NCBI RefSeq assembly: GCF_947494555.1
Contig: NZ_CANLVF010000002.1
Location: forward strand, 682,001 to 746,000
Length of the DNA stretch: 64,000 nt
Direction of reading: 5' to 3'
Source: an uncultured Roseibium sp.
GTDB taxonomy: Bacteria; Pseudomonadota; Alphaproteobacteria; Rhizobiales; Stappiaceae
Position 1 is the first letter of the stretch; the number at the start of each line of letters is the position of its first letter. This document shows positions 18,267 to 27,508 of the stretch, in pieces. Under the pieces are notes generated by a model. That model worked only from the letters and a program-made list of their open reading frames with translations. It had not been told where the DNA came from and did not search any database. A program made the translations under genes and the position numbers.

Positions 18267-18352
18267 CAAAAACCTCCATTGTTTGGATGGCTTCACATGT
18301 GGTGATCATGGTCGGGCGATCAAGCAGAGGCAAAGAGGTTTGCCGCAGACTC

Positions 18353-18376
18353 AAAACGCGCGCCTTGAGGCGCGCG
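18353..18376 (-). terminator. Terminator of the metallo-beta-lactamase-fold gene
   Basis: CGCGCGCC (18357-18364), loop TTGA, GGCGCGCG (18369-18376): an 8-bp GC stem. The A-run at 18353-18356 gives TTTT on the minus strand, 47 bases after the gene ends. Confidence 0.75.
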
Positions 18377-18422
18377 CTCTGTATATCACTCAGCTTTGTC
18401 GGGCCGGTGCTGGCGATCGCCG

Positions 18423-19658
18423 CTAACGCGCCGCCTCCATCAAAACCCTTGGCTCATCGGCCTCATGCTCCGCCGATTCCGTTTCTTCGACTTCGTATTC
18501 CACCGCTTCGGGACCAACTATATCGTTCGTGGAAAGGTCCAGTATCTCTTCTTCATCCGTCTCTTCGCTCGCCTGCTTTTCGAGTAACGAAGCGGCAAAA
18601 TCGTTATCGGAGACCAGTTCAGCGGTAATCCTGGCCTCCACGTCATCCACGGCCTCTTCGGACGCCGGCAATTCGGTCTCGTTTTCCACTGGCTGATCCG
18701 TATTCACGACACCGTCCAGCGCATCCTTCAAGTCGGCGCATCTCTCGCGAGACCAGATCTGCGGCTGGTCCAGGCCGAGTGCCTCGTCATAGGCCCTTGC
18801 CACGTTGAACGACAGGTGTAGATCGAAATCGGCCTTAGAACCGAATTGTGGACCCAACGCGTCCTTGACGGCATTGAACGTGTCCTTGAGGCCCAGCCTC
18901 TGTTCCACGCAGGCTGAAGCTGCTTCCTGCAGCGTCGTCACGAACTCCCTCGTGTTTTCAATGGCATGCGCAACGGCAGATGCGCCGATGGCCGAGCGTC
19001 CGCGTCCGGGCATGAGTGCTGTCGGCCGAAAAGCGGTAATCCGGTCAAGAGCCCGCGGCCAATCGGCCAGATGCGCATCACCGCAATACGGCACAGACGA
19101 CGTTTGAACCAGATCGCCTGCAAAAATCACCGAGCTTCCCGGCACCCAGACCAAGACGTCTCCCATCGTGTGGCCCCTGCCCAGATGCATCAAGCGTACA
19201 TCCAAATTACCCAGGTCGATGGACATGGAAGACGCGATTGTCATGCTCGGCAGGCTAACGCCGACATTCGACGGCAGACCGGAGAAAAGCCCAGGCAGCC
19301 GATCCCGGGCAACCAGTATTTCTTCCGCACCGCGCGTATCCATCATGCGCCGTGTAAGATCGGACGCGACAATCTCGCCGGCATCAAAAGCCTGGGCCCC
19401 AAGCGTGCTGTCTGCATGAAAATGCGTCAACACGACCTGCTTGATCGGCTTGTCGGTTTTTTCCCTGATTTTCTCCAAAACCTTGGCGGCCAATTCTGGT
19501 GTCGCCTGTGCATCGACGATCAGCACGCCCCGCTCACCGACGATCACACCCGTGTTCGAGCAGCCGTCAGCACTGAATGCGTAGCAGCCGCGGCCAATTT
19601 CCTCGAACCGTTCGTTCGCTCCTGGAGAAAGCTCGGAGTTGTTCGATTCGTTCGTCAT
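18423..19658 (-). CDS. Metallo-beta-lactamase-fold hydrolase with acidic C-terminal tail
   Basis: A 411-residue protein. Residues 20-240 form a metallo-beta-lactamase fold: THFHADSTLG gives H79, H81 and D83, a second metal His is in GRGHTMGD, and the bridging Asp is in IFAGDLVQ. The Asp is followed by Ser instead of the usual His of the HxHxDH motif, so the second metal site may be incomplete. About 95 residues at the C-terminus are Glu/Asp-rich and look disordered. No signal peptide is seen. The substrate is unknown; the group includes SoxH-related hydrolases. It is transcribed alone, with a clear terminator. Confidence 0.85.
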   Translation of the reverse strand: MTNESNNSELSPGANERFEEIGRGCYAFSADGCSNTGVIVGERGVLIVDAQATPELAAKVLEKIREKTDKPIKQVVLTHFHADSTLGAQAFDAGEIVASDLTRRMMDTRGAEEILVARDRLPGLFSGLPSNVGVSLPSMTIASSMSIDLGNLDVRLMHLGRGHTMGDVLVWVPGSSVIFAGDLVQTSSVPYCGDAHLADWPRALDRITAFRPTALMPGRGRSAIGASAVAHAIENTREFVTTLQEAASACVEQRLGLKDTFNAVKDALGPQFGSKADFDLHLSFNVARAYDEALGLDQPQIWSRERCADLKDALDGVVNTDQPVENETELPASEEAVDDVEARITAELVSDNDFAASLLEKQASEETDEEEILDLSTNDIVGPEAVEYEVEETESAEHEADEPRVLMEAAR

Positions 19659-20028
19659 TGCGGCCTCGCTTTCATGCCAGCTGTCTGATTGACTTCCAGG
19701 ATCTTTCTACCTGCCATACACCACTAACCTGTTGACTGTAGCGTCTCAGTTTCCGTCTCTGATTCGCAATTTTCCACGTGCCAATTCCTTAACTATTCCT
19801 TCTTTATCAACAGATAGGTCAGCCAATTTCAGCACTTCATGACTTCATCCGGCGAAGCTCTCCGGCGAAACTGCTTACGTTCCTCATACTTTTACGAAGC
19901 AGCGCTCACTGTCTTTCGTCTTCAACTCGATCAGCTATACTTGCTAGTGGTACAAAATGGCCGGATCACGGCATTGAATTTTGCAGATCCATTTCGGCAG
20001 ACCATCGTCTTCAAGGCAGCTCAATCCC
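19659..20028. other. Intergenic region upstream of the MarR gene
   Basis: Divergent promoter space between the metallo-beta-lactamase-fold gene and the MarR gene. The part around 19720-19830 is AT-rich. Open frames here (for example from 19839) have no ribosome site or recognisable protein. No RNA gene is seen. Confidence 0.4.
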
Positions 20029-20529
20029 ATGTCGCAAAAAACACCTTTCAACAAAGGACCGGTTTCCAAGGACGACGGCGAAAGACCCGTTCTGGAGCTC
20101 AATCGTTTTTTGCCCTATCAGCTCAATCATCTCGCAGAGACTGTCAGCCGTTCCTTTTCGAAGATTTATGCCGAGAAATACGGGATCGGCATTCCTGAAT
20201 GGCGCGTGATCGCAATGCTTGGTGAGCGCGGGGCGATGACGGCCCGGGACATTAGCGTGGCAACGTCAATGCACAAAACCAAAGTCAGCCGCGCGGTCGC
20301 CGCTCTTGAAAGTCGAGACTTCATCATGAGGGTCAAAAACCCTGAAGACATGCGTGAACAAACGCTGAGGCTGACTTCAAACGGCACGGCGGTCTACGAA
20401 GACATCATTCCCAAAGCGCTTGCTTACTCGGACGAGCTGCAAAATGCCCTTACGAGCGAGCAAAAGCACCTGTTGAACGACGTATTCAACCGTTTGCACC
20501 AGGCGGTGCGTCAACGGGACGAAACTTGA
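20029..20529 (+). CDS. MarR-family transcriptional regulator
   Basis: A 166-residue winged-helix dimer. The core reads FLPYQLNHLAETVSRSF, GIGIPEWRVIAMLGERG, then the recognition region TSMHKTKVSRAVAALESRDF and the wing NPEDMREQTLRLT. This is close to the alphaproteobacterial MarR group that includes PetP-type regulators. The ligand and targets are unknown; neighbouring genes are not obvious targets. ATG 20029 gives a normal MarR N-terminus; the open frame extends to 19981. The ribosome site is weak. Confidence 0.88.
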   Translation: MSQKTPFNKGPVSKDDGERPVLELNRFLPYQLNHLAETVSRSFSKIYAEKYGIGIPEWRVIAMLGERGAMTARDISVATSMHKTKVSRAVAALESRDFIMRVKNPEDMREQTLRLTSNGTAVYEDIIPKALAYSDELQNALTSEQKHLLNDVFNRLHQAVRQRDET

Positions 20530-20660
20530 ATGTCCACAAGCCGGGTGCGGCAGCATTAACCGAACGTGAGAGCTTTCGTTGCTATTGATAGGGACAGAAG
20601 CGATACTTTTGTGATCGCTATGGACGGTTTGGCGCGGGATTGCGCTGCAGGGGATAATCG

Positions 20661-22010
20661 ATGGCGCGGCACTCAAAAGCCAGGTCTGTCAGGATTGCGC
20701 AAGCCGCAGGCGTGCTTGTAACGCTGCTGCTGCCTCTTAACGCTGCCTATGCGGCGACCTGCGCGGCATTGAAGTCCGAATTGCGGCAACTGGAATCCGG
20801 TTCGAGAGCCAAATCGCCTGCGGCAGTCAAATGGTCCACGGCGAAAAGACAACAGGAAAAGGCAATCTCAGCGGCAACGCGGGACGCCCGACACTTCGGA
20901 TGTTCGCGAAACCCCACCGCCAAGTGCCAGGACCTCAATCAAAAAATCAAACGCATGAAGTCCAATCTGTCTGCGATCGAGCGTCAGTTGAGCAAAGCAG
21001 GCGGCACCAACACAAAAAACACCAGACGCATACGCCAAGTGCGTGCGTCCCTGGAAAGACAAAGCTGCAATGCGCCCAAGACGCAACGGCAGCGTCAAGC
21101 CTCATCCGAAAGGCCGGTGAACGCCGAAAAACCAAAATCGCTGTTGGCCCGCCTCTTCAACCCTGAGTCAAAGGCCCAGCAGACATCGGCCAGGACTGGA
21201 GACAGGGAAACCTCCTCCGTCAGGTCACAACACAAGCGGGACAACACACGACGGCGGCTGCCGTCCGGCAGTGCCTTCCGCACGCTTTGTGTGCGCACGT
21301 GCGACGGCTATTTTTTTCCGGTGAGTTTTTCGGCAGGCAAAAGCCAGTTTGCGAACGACGAGGCGCGGTGTTCCGAAATCTGCCCAGCAGCACCAACCGA
21401 ACTCTACATCTATCGCAACCCGGGCGGAGACCAGTCTCAGATGACGTCGCTCGCCGGCGTACCCTATGCCGATCAGCCCTTCGCGTTCCGTTACAAATCC
21501 GAGTTTGTGGAGGGATGCAGCTGCCGCCAGTCCAAGCAGGCGAAAACGCGCTCTGCCTGGTCCGAAGTCGGCACGTCGTCAGGACAAAGGTTCTTTTTCG
21601 CCGACATAAGCGCAGGGCTTCCGCGCCGTACACAGCAGCCGAGCCTTGGCAGCACATATGAAGAAGAAAGGGCAAAACCATCAGCCCTGGCCATGACGCC
21701 CCTGCTTCCCGCCCAGTTGCCCCGTTACGACGATCCTGGCACACTTTTCAATCTTGAAAAAGGCTTTGACGTCACATCGGTGGCGGCATTCGCACAAGTT
21801 AGAATGGCGACTGCATCGCAGGCATCAGCCACCGACACGGCCTCTGAAGATGGTTTTCCATTGCTGACACTGCGCAAGACTGAAGACGGTTCGATCGAAG
21901 CCGTGTCAGCCGCGCCGGTCTTCAAGACCGAAGACCCGGGCTTTCGGCCCGCGCCGGAAAGATCCTCACCTGTCAGGGTAGTCGGTCCAGAATATTTTGT
22001 CGCCCAATAA
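20661..22010 (+). CDS. DUF2865-domain secreted protein
   Basis: A 449-residue exported protein. A signal peptide (about 1-32, ending AYAA) is followed by a Lys/Arg/Gln-rich coiled region with paired cysteines (about 35-140). The DUF2865 domain then starts near residue 205: [18 protein letters not shown], a run ending CSEICPA, and EGCSC, with conserved cysteines. The last 150 residues are low complexity. DUF2865 is found in Rhizobiales and its role is unknown. ATG 20661 has a GGGGAT ribosome site. The 3' end overlaps the convergent gltX by 38 bases. Confidence 0.85.
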   Translation: MARHSKARSVRIAQAAGVLVTLLLPLNAAYAATCAALKSELRQLESGSRAKSPAAVKWSTAKRQQEKAISAATRDARHFGCSRNPTAKCQDLNQKIKRMKSNLSAIERQLSKAGGTNTKNTRRIRQVRASLERQSCNAPKTQRQRQASSERPVNAEKPKSLLARLFNPESKAQQTSARTGDRETSSVRSQHKRDNTRRRLPSGSAFRTLCVRTCDGYFFPVSFSAGKSQFANDEARCSEICPAAPTELYIYRNPGGDQSQMTSLAGVPYADQPFAFRYKSEFVEGCSCRQSKQAKTRSAWSEVGTSSGQRFFFADISAGLPRRTQQPSLGSTYEEERAKPSALAMTPLLPAQLPRYDDPGTLFNLEKGFDVTSVAAFAQVRMATASQASATDTASEDGFPLLTLRKTEDGSIEAVSAAPVFKTEDPGFRPAPERSSPVRVVGPEYFVAQ

Positions 22011-23334
22011 ACGGCAGCAACGCCTTCATGTCCGGTCCGTGATCCATGCCGGTCAGGACACGCCGAAGCGGCATGAACAGACCGCGGCCCTTTCGCCCCG
22101 TTTCCGATTTCAAGGCGGTTGTCCAGGTACCCCAGGTCTCTGCAGTCACCTCACCGCCGGGCAGTAGCGTCTTGGCCTGGGCGACAAACTCGCGGTCCTC
22201 GTCCTCAACCCTGCCTTCAACCGGTCCGGTGACAACCTTCCAGAATTCCAGTGCGTCGGACACCACTACGCAGTTACCGCGCACGATCTCCCAGAATTCA
22301 ACACCACCGCCGACGCCAAGCTCCGACAGGTGCGTTTCAACCGCGCCGAAAGGCAGTTCATGCACCAGCCTGGCATTCAGGCTTTTCAGCTCTTCGGGAT
22401 CGAATTTCGCAGAGGACCGGGAGACATTTTTCAGATCGAACTTTTCGATCAGTGCGTCCATGTCCGGAAGGGGTTCGACTGCCTGGCTTGTTCCAGTCAG
22501 AACAGCGAGCGAGGCGACCGACATGGGTTCCAGACCCTCATCGCGCAATGAACCGATGGAAAGCGCTCCCTTGCGCTTCGAGAGCCCCTCACCGTCACGT
22601 GTCGTCAGCAAATTGTGATGCCCGAATGCAGGCACCGGCGCCCCCAGTGCCTCGAAGATGGCTAATTGTACCCCGGTGTTCGCCACGTGGTCTTCGCCGC
22701 GGATGACGTGCGTGACCCCCATATCGATATCGTCGACGATAGATGGCAGCGTATAGAGATACGTGCCGTCGGCCCGGATCAGAACCGGATCGGACAGCGA
22801 CGCCAGGTCGACCGTCTGGTCGCCGCGGCAAAGATCCGTCCAGCTCACATCTGTTCGCCTGGTTTCAAATGGATCGCCGTCGTGATTGGGAAGCACAAAG
22901 CGCCAATGTGGCTTTCTGCCTTCTTTCTCGAACGCGACCCTTTCGTCTTCACTCTGCTTAAGTCCCGCGCGGTCGTAAACGGGCGGGCGGCCGAGAGCTC
23001 GCTGACGCGAGCGGCGGCGCTCAAGTTCGTCCGGCGTCTCGTAACACGGATAGAGAAGACCCGCGTCTTCCAGCTTGCGCGCGGCTTCATCATAACGTGC
23101 GACCCGCGCCGATTGCCGCTCAATCACGTCCGGTTCGATACCGAGCCAGCGAAGGTCCTTCTCGATCGAATCTGCATATTCCTGTTTCGAGCGCTCCAGA
23201 TCGGTGTCGTCGAAACGCAGAATAAAGCGCCCGCCCTCCTTCCTGGCAAACAGCCAGTTGAAAAGTGCGGGCCGGCTGTTGCCGATGTGAATGTGGCCGG
23301 TCGGCGACGGCGCGAAACGTACAGTTACGGTCAT
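21973..23334 (-). CDS. gltX: Glutamate--tRNA ligase (short paralogue)
   Basis: A 453-residue class I synthetase. The HIGH motif region is [19 protein letters not shown] and the KMSKS equivalent is GLSKRKG. Many alphaproteobacteria have two GltX proteins, which can differ in tRNA-Glu versus tRNA-Gln preference; this one has the shorter length of the second copy. Whether it charges tRNA-Glu, tRNA-Gln or both cannot be told from this window. The stop codon lies inside the 3' end of the DUF2865 gene on the other strand, leaving no room for a separate terminator. Confidence 0.94.
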   Translation of the reverse strand: MTVTVRFAPSPTGHIHIGNSRPALFNWLFARKEGGRFILRFDDTDLERSKQEYADSIEKDLRWLGIEPDVIERQSARVARYDEAARKLEDAGLLYPCYETPDELERRRSRQRALGRPPVYDRAGLKQSEDERVAFEKEGRKPHWRFVLPNHDGDPFETRRTDVSWTDLCRGDQTVDLASLSDPVLIRADGTYLYTLPSIVDDIDMGVTHVIRGEDHVANTGVQLAIFEALGAPVPAFGHHNLLTTRDGEGLSKRKGALSIGSLRDEGLEPMSVASLAVLTGTSQAVEPLPDMDALIEKFDLKNVSRSSAKFDPEELKSLNARLVHELPFGAVETHLSELGVGGGVEFWEIVRGNCVVVSDALEFWKVVTGPVEGRVEDEDREFVAQAKTLLPGGEVTAETWGTWTTALKSETGRKGRGLFMPLRRVLTGMDHGPDMKALLPFIGRQNILDRLP

Positions 23335-23692
23335 GCCGCCTCAGTTAGCCGCTGACGCGGAGCGCGGCAAGACATAACTGGGCGCTGGCACAAAAAAGAA
23401 GGAACCGCGTTCTGTTGCCGCGCTCGGCATCAGTCAACGCTGTCCTGCTCGCAGCCACTTGCGAAATTGGAACTCGATCTGAAGAAGAAAAGTACTTTGA
23501 GAAGACAAAAAACAACCTGATACACAAACTGAAGTTGCATTTCCTAGAGTATTTGATGATCTATACTGATGTGATATAAGTATAAAGAGAGAGATTTTTT
23601 ATTTTTTTCACTTGATGCAATTGAACGACAAGTACCGGGGCAAAGTGCACAAAACTAAAAACGCACGTGGTAATATTGAGGACTGACTGGCA
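23335..23692. other. AT-rich intergenic region upstream of the orphan membrane protein
   Basis: From about 23460 to 23660 the sequence is much more AT-rich than its flanks, with T- and A-runs near 23595-23615. It should contain the divergent promoters of gltX and the gene at 23693. No coding region or RNA gene is recognised. Confidence 0.4.
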
Positions 23693-25849
23693 ATGACCAC
23701 CACCTTCATTATCTCATCGATTATTACGTTTCTTGTCATGATAACGATCATCACGATCGACGAACGAACGATAAATATTCAGGGCACGGACCACAGACAA
23801 TTATTCGACAACAAGTACATCAAAGCAGTCGTGCGTGCTGACATACTGATCGCACTTGTCTTCATATTCTTCCTGATCCTGTTTGGACTTGCGATACTGC
23901 TCAGCGTGACCGGAATACTGCCAAGCTACAATCATCTTTACCGCTGGCATGAGTTTCTGACATCGGCGATCGTCTCCAAACTGATCCTCGGGATCGTATT
24001 TGGCGGCTTGCTTGCCGTATGGGTCGCCAAAAACTACCGCAGACCCGCGGAATCGAAGCTGACGCTTCTTGAGAAGATCGAAGGTGTCGCCCTTGTTTTC
24101 CTCTTGATCGCCGGGATGACGACCGCATCGCTGGATGAGCTGCTGCGCTCCGTGAGCCTGAACGACGGCAAGGTGAACTTCCAGCTCGCACAACCTGCCT
24201 CCAGGCAATCGAGCGGTCAGGAAGCGCAGTCGGTGAATACAAACAAGAACGACAACGGTAACGGGGGCAACAAGGAATCCTTCTTCCTTGGCGGGTTTGG
24301 TCCGATCAAGGGCATGATCTCAACGATGAAAAGGGACTATGGATACATCAAGGCCCACAATCCCGACCTCGCCGAAGTTCTGGCGGCTCACGAAGCCGAA
24401 AGCGGATTCAGCGCGACAAACGACATCCGCCCGCCGCTGCCGGTTGCCACCGTCGCTGCTCTCGCAGTCAGCGCTGATCCTCAACCTGTTCCCGCTCCCG
24501 TCGACCCGAAACTTGAAGCAATCCTGAACCACGGCCGGATGACCCAGAACTTCGAGACATCCTTCAAGTCGTTCTTCGGATGTATTGCAGGATCGCTCGA
24601 AAAAACGGCCGATCGCCGCTACCTCTTCAACCAGATCGCGGAATTTCGTCCGCTCATCGGCGCGCTCTATCTCAATCTGATCGAGCTGGAAAAACTGGAA
24701 GGCGAAGACCTTTCGCCAGCCCAAACTCTGAGGAAACAGAAAATAGAGGGGCGCATCGCAGACGTTGTCAACAAGTTCAACAACCTGGACGAAAATTCAG
24801 TCAGTTCGATTACCACTGCCTTCACCGAGATCAAGACGTTCGGGGCTGACTACCATGGTGTCGCTGTATGTTCGGATCTCAAGATTGGGGACATCAATCT
24901 CCCGGTCGATCTCGAACTCGCCTCCGTTTCCCTGAGGCCTTATCTCGCGACGATTTATGCTTCTCTTCTGTACATGGACAACCAGAAGCTGGCAGCGATC
25001 CGTGCGCTGAACGAGGACGTCGACAAGTTCAAGAAACGGTTCAAGGGCGCCAGCGTCTCCGATGCAGAATTCTGGTACCTGCAACGAGCCCTCTTCGACG
25101 TGATTTTCATGGTCGAGGATTTCTTCATTACCGAGACGCAGTCCCCGCCCCCGGACGTACTTGAAATGCATCTTAAGAACTTGAAGTTCTATAGCAATCT
25201 GATCAAGCAGATCGATCGCCGGATTCCGCACGAGGAAATGTACGGCAATCACGTCGTCGGCAGCTCCGAAACACTGGTGGAGTCCCGATTTAACCGCGAT
25301 CCGGGCTTTTCATTTGCCTGCCCCGACGATGGGGTGGACAAGGACGCATTGGGGTATGGCGGCGGATTTCTCTCACTGAGGCAGGCTGGAACGTTCAGTT
25401 ACCTCTATTACACCATTCAGTCCATTTACGTGCAGCGCGCGCTTGGTCACCCCGACTTCAACGATCTTTTCGGAAAAGATGCCGGGCATTTGGCCGAAGT
25501 CATCGCAAATATCGATCTGAACTGCTCAATTGAAGTGTTGGACCACCCTGAAATCATCGTGCGCCAACAAAGAGCATCGTTTCTTCACATCTATGCCTTG
25601 TATGTGGAGCACCTCACCGAGGCAAAACGCAATATCTCCACAAATCATGTCGCCTGGCTTCGCGACCGGCTGGACCTTATCGACAATGCGGCGACCCTCG
25701 CGCTCGAAGTTCTGGCGCGAAACGAAGCCACGCAGCAAAATCGCGACGCGTTGCGCAATTTCAAGCTTGATAGCGTTCAGGCTGAGTTGAGATACAATCT
25801 GCGTTCGCTGTTGCGGAGAAACCAAAGCAAGATAAACCGCATTCAGTAA
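23693..25849 (+). CDS. Large membrane protein of unknown function, 718 residues
   Basis: I do not recognise this protein. Four predicted membrane helices lie near the N-terminus (about residues 4-22, 50-72, 92-111 and 129-147). A Gln/Ser/Asn-rich linker (about 165-195) and a Pro/Val/Ala-rich stretch (about 245-275) follow. The remaining 440 residues look soluble and mostly helical, with few cysteines and no visible nucleotide-binding or catalytic motif. The ATG is preceded by GAGG at a long spacing. The gene stands alone, with an AT-rich upstream region, which could mean a recent acquisition. A sensor or scaffold role at the membrane is possible but unsupported. Confidence 0.8.
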   Translation: MTTTFIISSIITFLVMITIITIDERTINIQGTDHRQLFDNKYIKAVVRADILIALVFIFFLILFGLAILLSVTGILPSYNHLYRWHEFLTSAIVSKLILGIVFGGLLAVWVAKNYRRPAESKLTLLEKIEGVALVFLLIAGMTTASLDELLRSVSLNDGKVNFQLAQPASRQSSGQEAQSVNTNKNDNGNGGNKESFFLGGFGPIKGMISTMKRDYGYIKAHNPDLAEVLAAHEAESGFSATNDIRPPLPVATVAALAVSADPQPVPAPVDPKLEAILNHGRMTQNFETSFKSFFGCIAGSLEKTADRRYLFNQIAEFRPLIGALYLNLIELEKLEGEDLSPAQTLRKQKIEGRIADVVNKFNNLDENSVSSITTAFTEIKTFGADYHGVAVCSDLKIGDINLPVDLELASVSLRPYLATIYASLLYMDNQKLAAIRALNEDVDKFKKRFKGASVSDAEFWYLQRALFDVIFMVEDFFITETQSPPPDVLEMHLKNLKFYSNLIKQIDRRIPHEEMYGNHVVGSSETLVESRFNRDPGFSFACPDDGVDKDALGYGGGFLSLRQAGTFSYLYYTIQSIYVQRALGHPDFNDLFGKDAGHLAEVIANIDLNCSIEVLDHPEIIVRQQRASFLHIYALYVEHLTEAKRNISTNHVAWLRDRLDLIDNAATLALEVLARNEATQQNRDALRNFKLDSVQAELRYNLRSLLRRNQSKINRIQ

Positions 25850-25892
25850 GAATGCGATTTCAAGCACTTACAGGTTTCTTGGGTGCGCCGGA

Positions 25893-25997
25893 TTATGGCT
25901 GGGGCAGATACGGGGTGGCCTGAGCCACAGCACTTGCAAACTGCAATGCCGCCAGCATGACCCCTACATATGATACTTTTCTAATCATACTTTTCAT
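25893..25997 (-). CDS. Secreted micropeptide, 34 residues
   Basis: A very short ORF with a strong GGAGG ribosome site (26005-26009) 7 bases before ATG 25997. The peptide has a basic start (KSMIRKVSY), a hydrophobic core (VGVMLAALQFASAV) and a likely signal-peptidase site after AQA, leaving TPYLPQP as the mature tail. That is the structure of an exported peptide or a signal-peptide-only small protein. It converges on the 718-residue membrane protein gene, ending 43 bases from it. No family is recognised, and such short ORFs can arise by chance; the ribosome site and signal-like sequence are the support. Confidence 0.45.
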   Translation of the reverse strand: MKSMIRKVSYVGVMLAALQFASAVAQATPYLPQP

Positions 25998-26240
25998 CTC
26001 CATACCTCCAACATAGCTCAAAACGCGTGAATTTTCAAGTTTCGCAGCCATTTTACGCAGCTATCCTGAACCTAAGCTGAACAGTTGTGCCTGACATTGA
26101 AATGCGTCAGGGGCATTGTCCGCCACATAGCGCCTACGCCTCTAATATGGGCATTGAAGGAAACAAAATCAATCGGACCGGGAGCAACGCGGTGGGCCAT
26201 CGCTCAATGACCGGCGCGGCAAATTGATGACGTCCGAGGC
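25998..26240. other. Intergenic region upstream of the micropeptide
   Basis: This stretch lies between the micropeptide and the end of the MFS gene. It should hold the micropeptide promoter. I see no RNA gene or clear terminator in it. Confidence 0.35.
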
Positions 26241-27446
26241 TTAGTGCCTTGCATATGCCCGCGACATTGCGGCCAGAACGCCGGTGAAAAGGAGGCAATA
26301 AAGCCCCATCGCGATGATCTGAGTATTGAAAGCAACGCCGATATCGATCAGCCAGCCGACCAGACCGGGCCCGGCGGCGGAGGCGAATACCATAATGGAA
26401 AAGGCAACGGCGCGGATCGCCCCCATATGCCTGGTCCCATAGACCTCGGGCCAGAATGCGCCAACAAGCGTACCATTGAAACCATGGCTGATGCCGACCA
26501 GGCCCAGAAACACGAAGGCCGCAGCCTGGGCATTAAAATTCGCAAGCACAAGACAGGCCAGCGTCAGGGGAATCAAAGCATAGGGCAGCAGTTGCCGCGC
26601 GGAGAACCGGTCAATCAGCGGGCCGATTGCAAGCGATGCACAGACGACACCCGCCGCCATCAGGAAAAACGCGCTCGCAAACACTTCAAGAGACCAACCG
26701 CGCAATTCGACAAGATAGACCTGATGGAAGAAGATGGCCGTTGCAATGAATGCCGGAGCGTTAAGGCCAAGTGAAACAAGCCAGAAACGCGGATCGAGCA
26801 ACGCTTCCTTACGTGTCCATTGCCGTCCTTCGACCTTGGCTGACGCGATTTCGGCCGCTGAAGGCGTGCGCTCTTTGGCCAGAAGAATCATCATGACCGG
26901 GATCGCGACAAGCACAAGGACAAGGGACGATGCCGTCCACGCACCGCGCCAGCCGATTGTATTGCTCAAAACGACGAAGCAAAGAGGAAACAGGGCTTCA
27001 GCTGTCGGGAATCCCAGCATGGCAATCGACACGGCCCTTCCTCTTTGCGCGGAGAACCAGCGCCCGGCGGCCGTGATCGATGTGTGCGTCATCATCCCCT
27101 GCCCGCAAAGCCGAAGCCCGAAAAACGCGACAGCAACTGTCCACACCGCAAATGTGTGCGCCATTGCAAGGCAGAACAGCGCCAACCCTGCGATGACGAC
27201 CAGAGCAATTTTCTGAACGGGAAAGTGGTCCAGGCTCTTGCCCACATAAGGCAGGATCAATGCACTGCCGAGCGTTGCCAGCATGTACAAAAGTCCCAGT
27301 TCGCCGTGGGTCAGACCGAATTCTGCGCGCAAGTCACCAGCGGACAGGGAAATGAAGAAAGTTTGCCCAAACCCTGAGAACACCGCCAGCAGATAACTGG
27401 ACGAAAGCCAGCGCGCGTTGTCGCGCAGGAAAGTGAAGTAGCTCAT
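26241..27446 (-). CDS. MFS transporter
   Basis: A 401-residue inner-membrane protein with about twelve predicted helices in two halves. The cytoplasmic loop between helices 2 and 3 reads GKSLDHFPVQKI, a variant of the MFS loop motif, and GPLIDRFSARQL occurs at the matching place in the second half. It resembles the monocarboxylate/oxalate-formate branch, but the substrate cannot be named from sequence. It lies upstream of the micropeptide on the same strand and downstream of nadE with a 62-base gap; an operon with nadE is possible. Confidence 0.85.
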   Translation of the reverse strand: MSYFTFLRDNARWLSSSYLLAVFSGFGQTFFISLSAGDLRAEFGLTHGELGLLYMLATLGSALILPYVGKSLDHFPVQKIALVVIAGLALFCLAMAHTFAVWTVAVAFFGLRLCGQGMMTHTSITAAGRWFSAQRGRAVSIAMLGFPTAEALFPLCFVVLSNTIGWRGAWTASSLVLVLVAIPVMMILLAKERTPSAAEIASAKVEGRQWTRKEALLDPRFWLVSLGLNAPAFIATAIFFHQVYLVELRGWSLEVFASAFFLMAAGVVCASLAIGPLIDRFSARQLLPYALIPLTLACLVLANFNAQAAAFVFLGLVGISHGFNGTLVGAFWPEVYGTRHMGAIRAVAFSIMVFASAAGPGLVGWLIDIGVAFNTQIIAMGLYCLLFTGVLAAMSRAYARH

Positions 27447-27508
27447 GTCGACGAAGCCGTTTGCCCGAAACGGGACAAATCAGGAGGGGTTACGGCTCCG
27501 GACAGAAA

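Noticed and set aside
19839..20198. 119-codon frame upstream of and overlapping the MarR gene
   Set aside because: It overlaps the MarR coding sequence in another frame and shows no domain or ribosome site.
23335..26240. A new defence system around the 718-residue membrane protein
   Set aside because: No nuclease, NTPase, reverse transcriptase or toxin motif is visible in the protein or beside it; there is no evidence beyond being an orphan.
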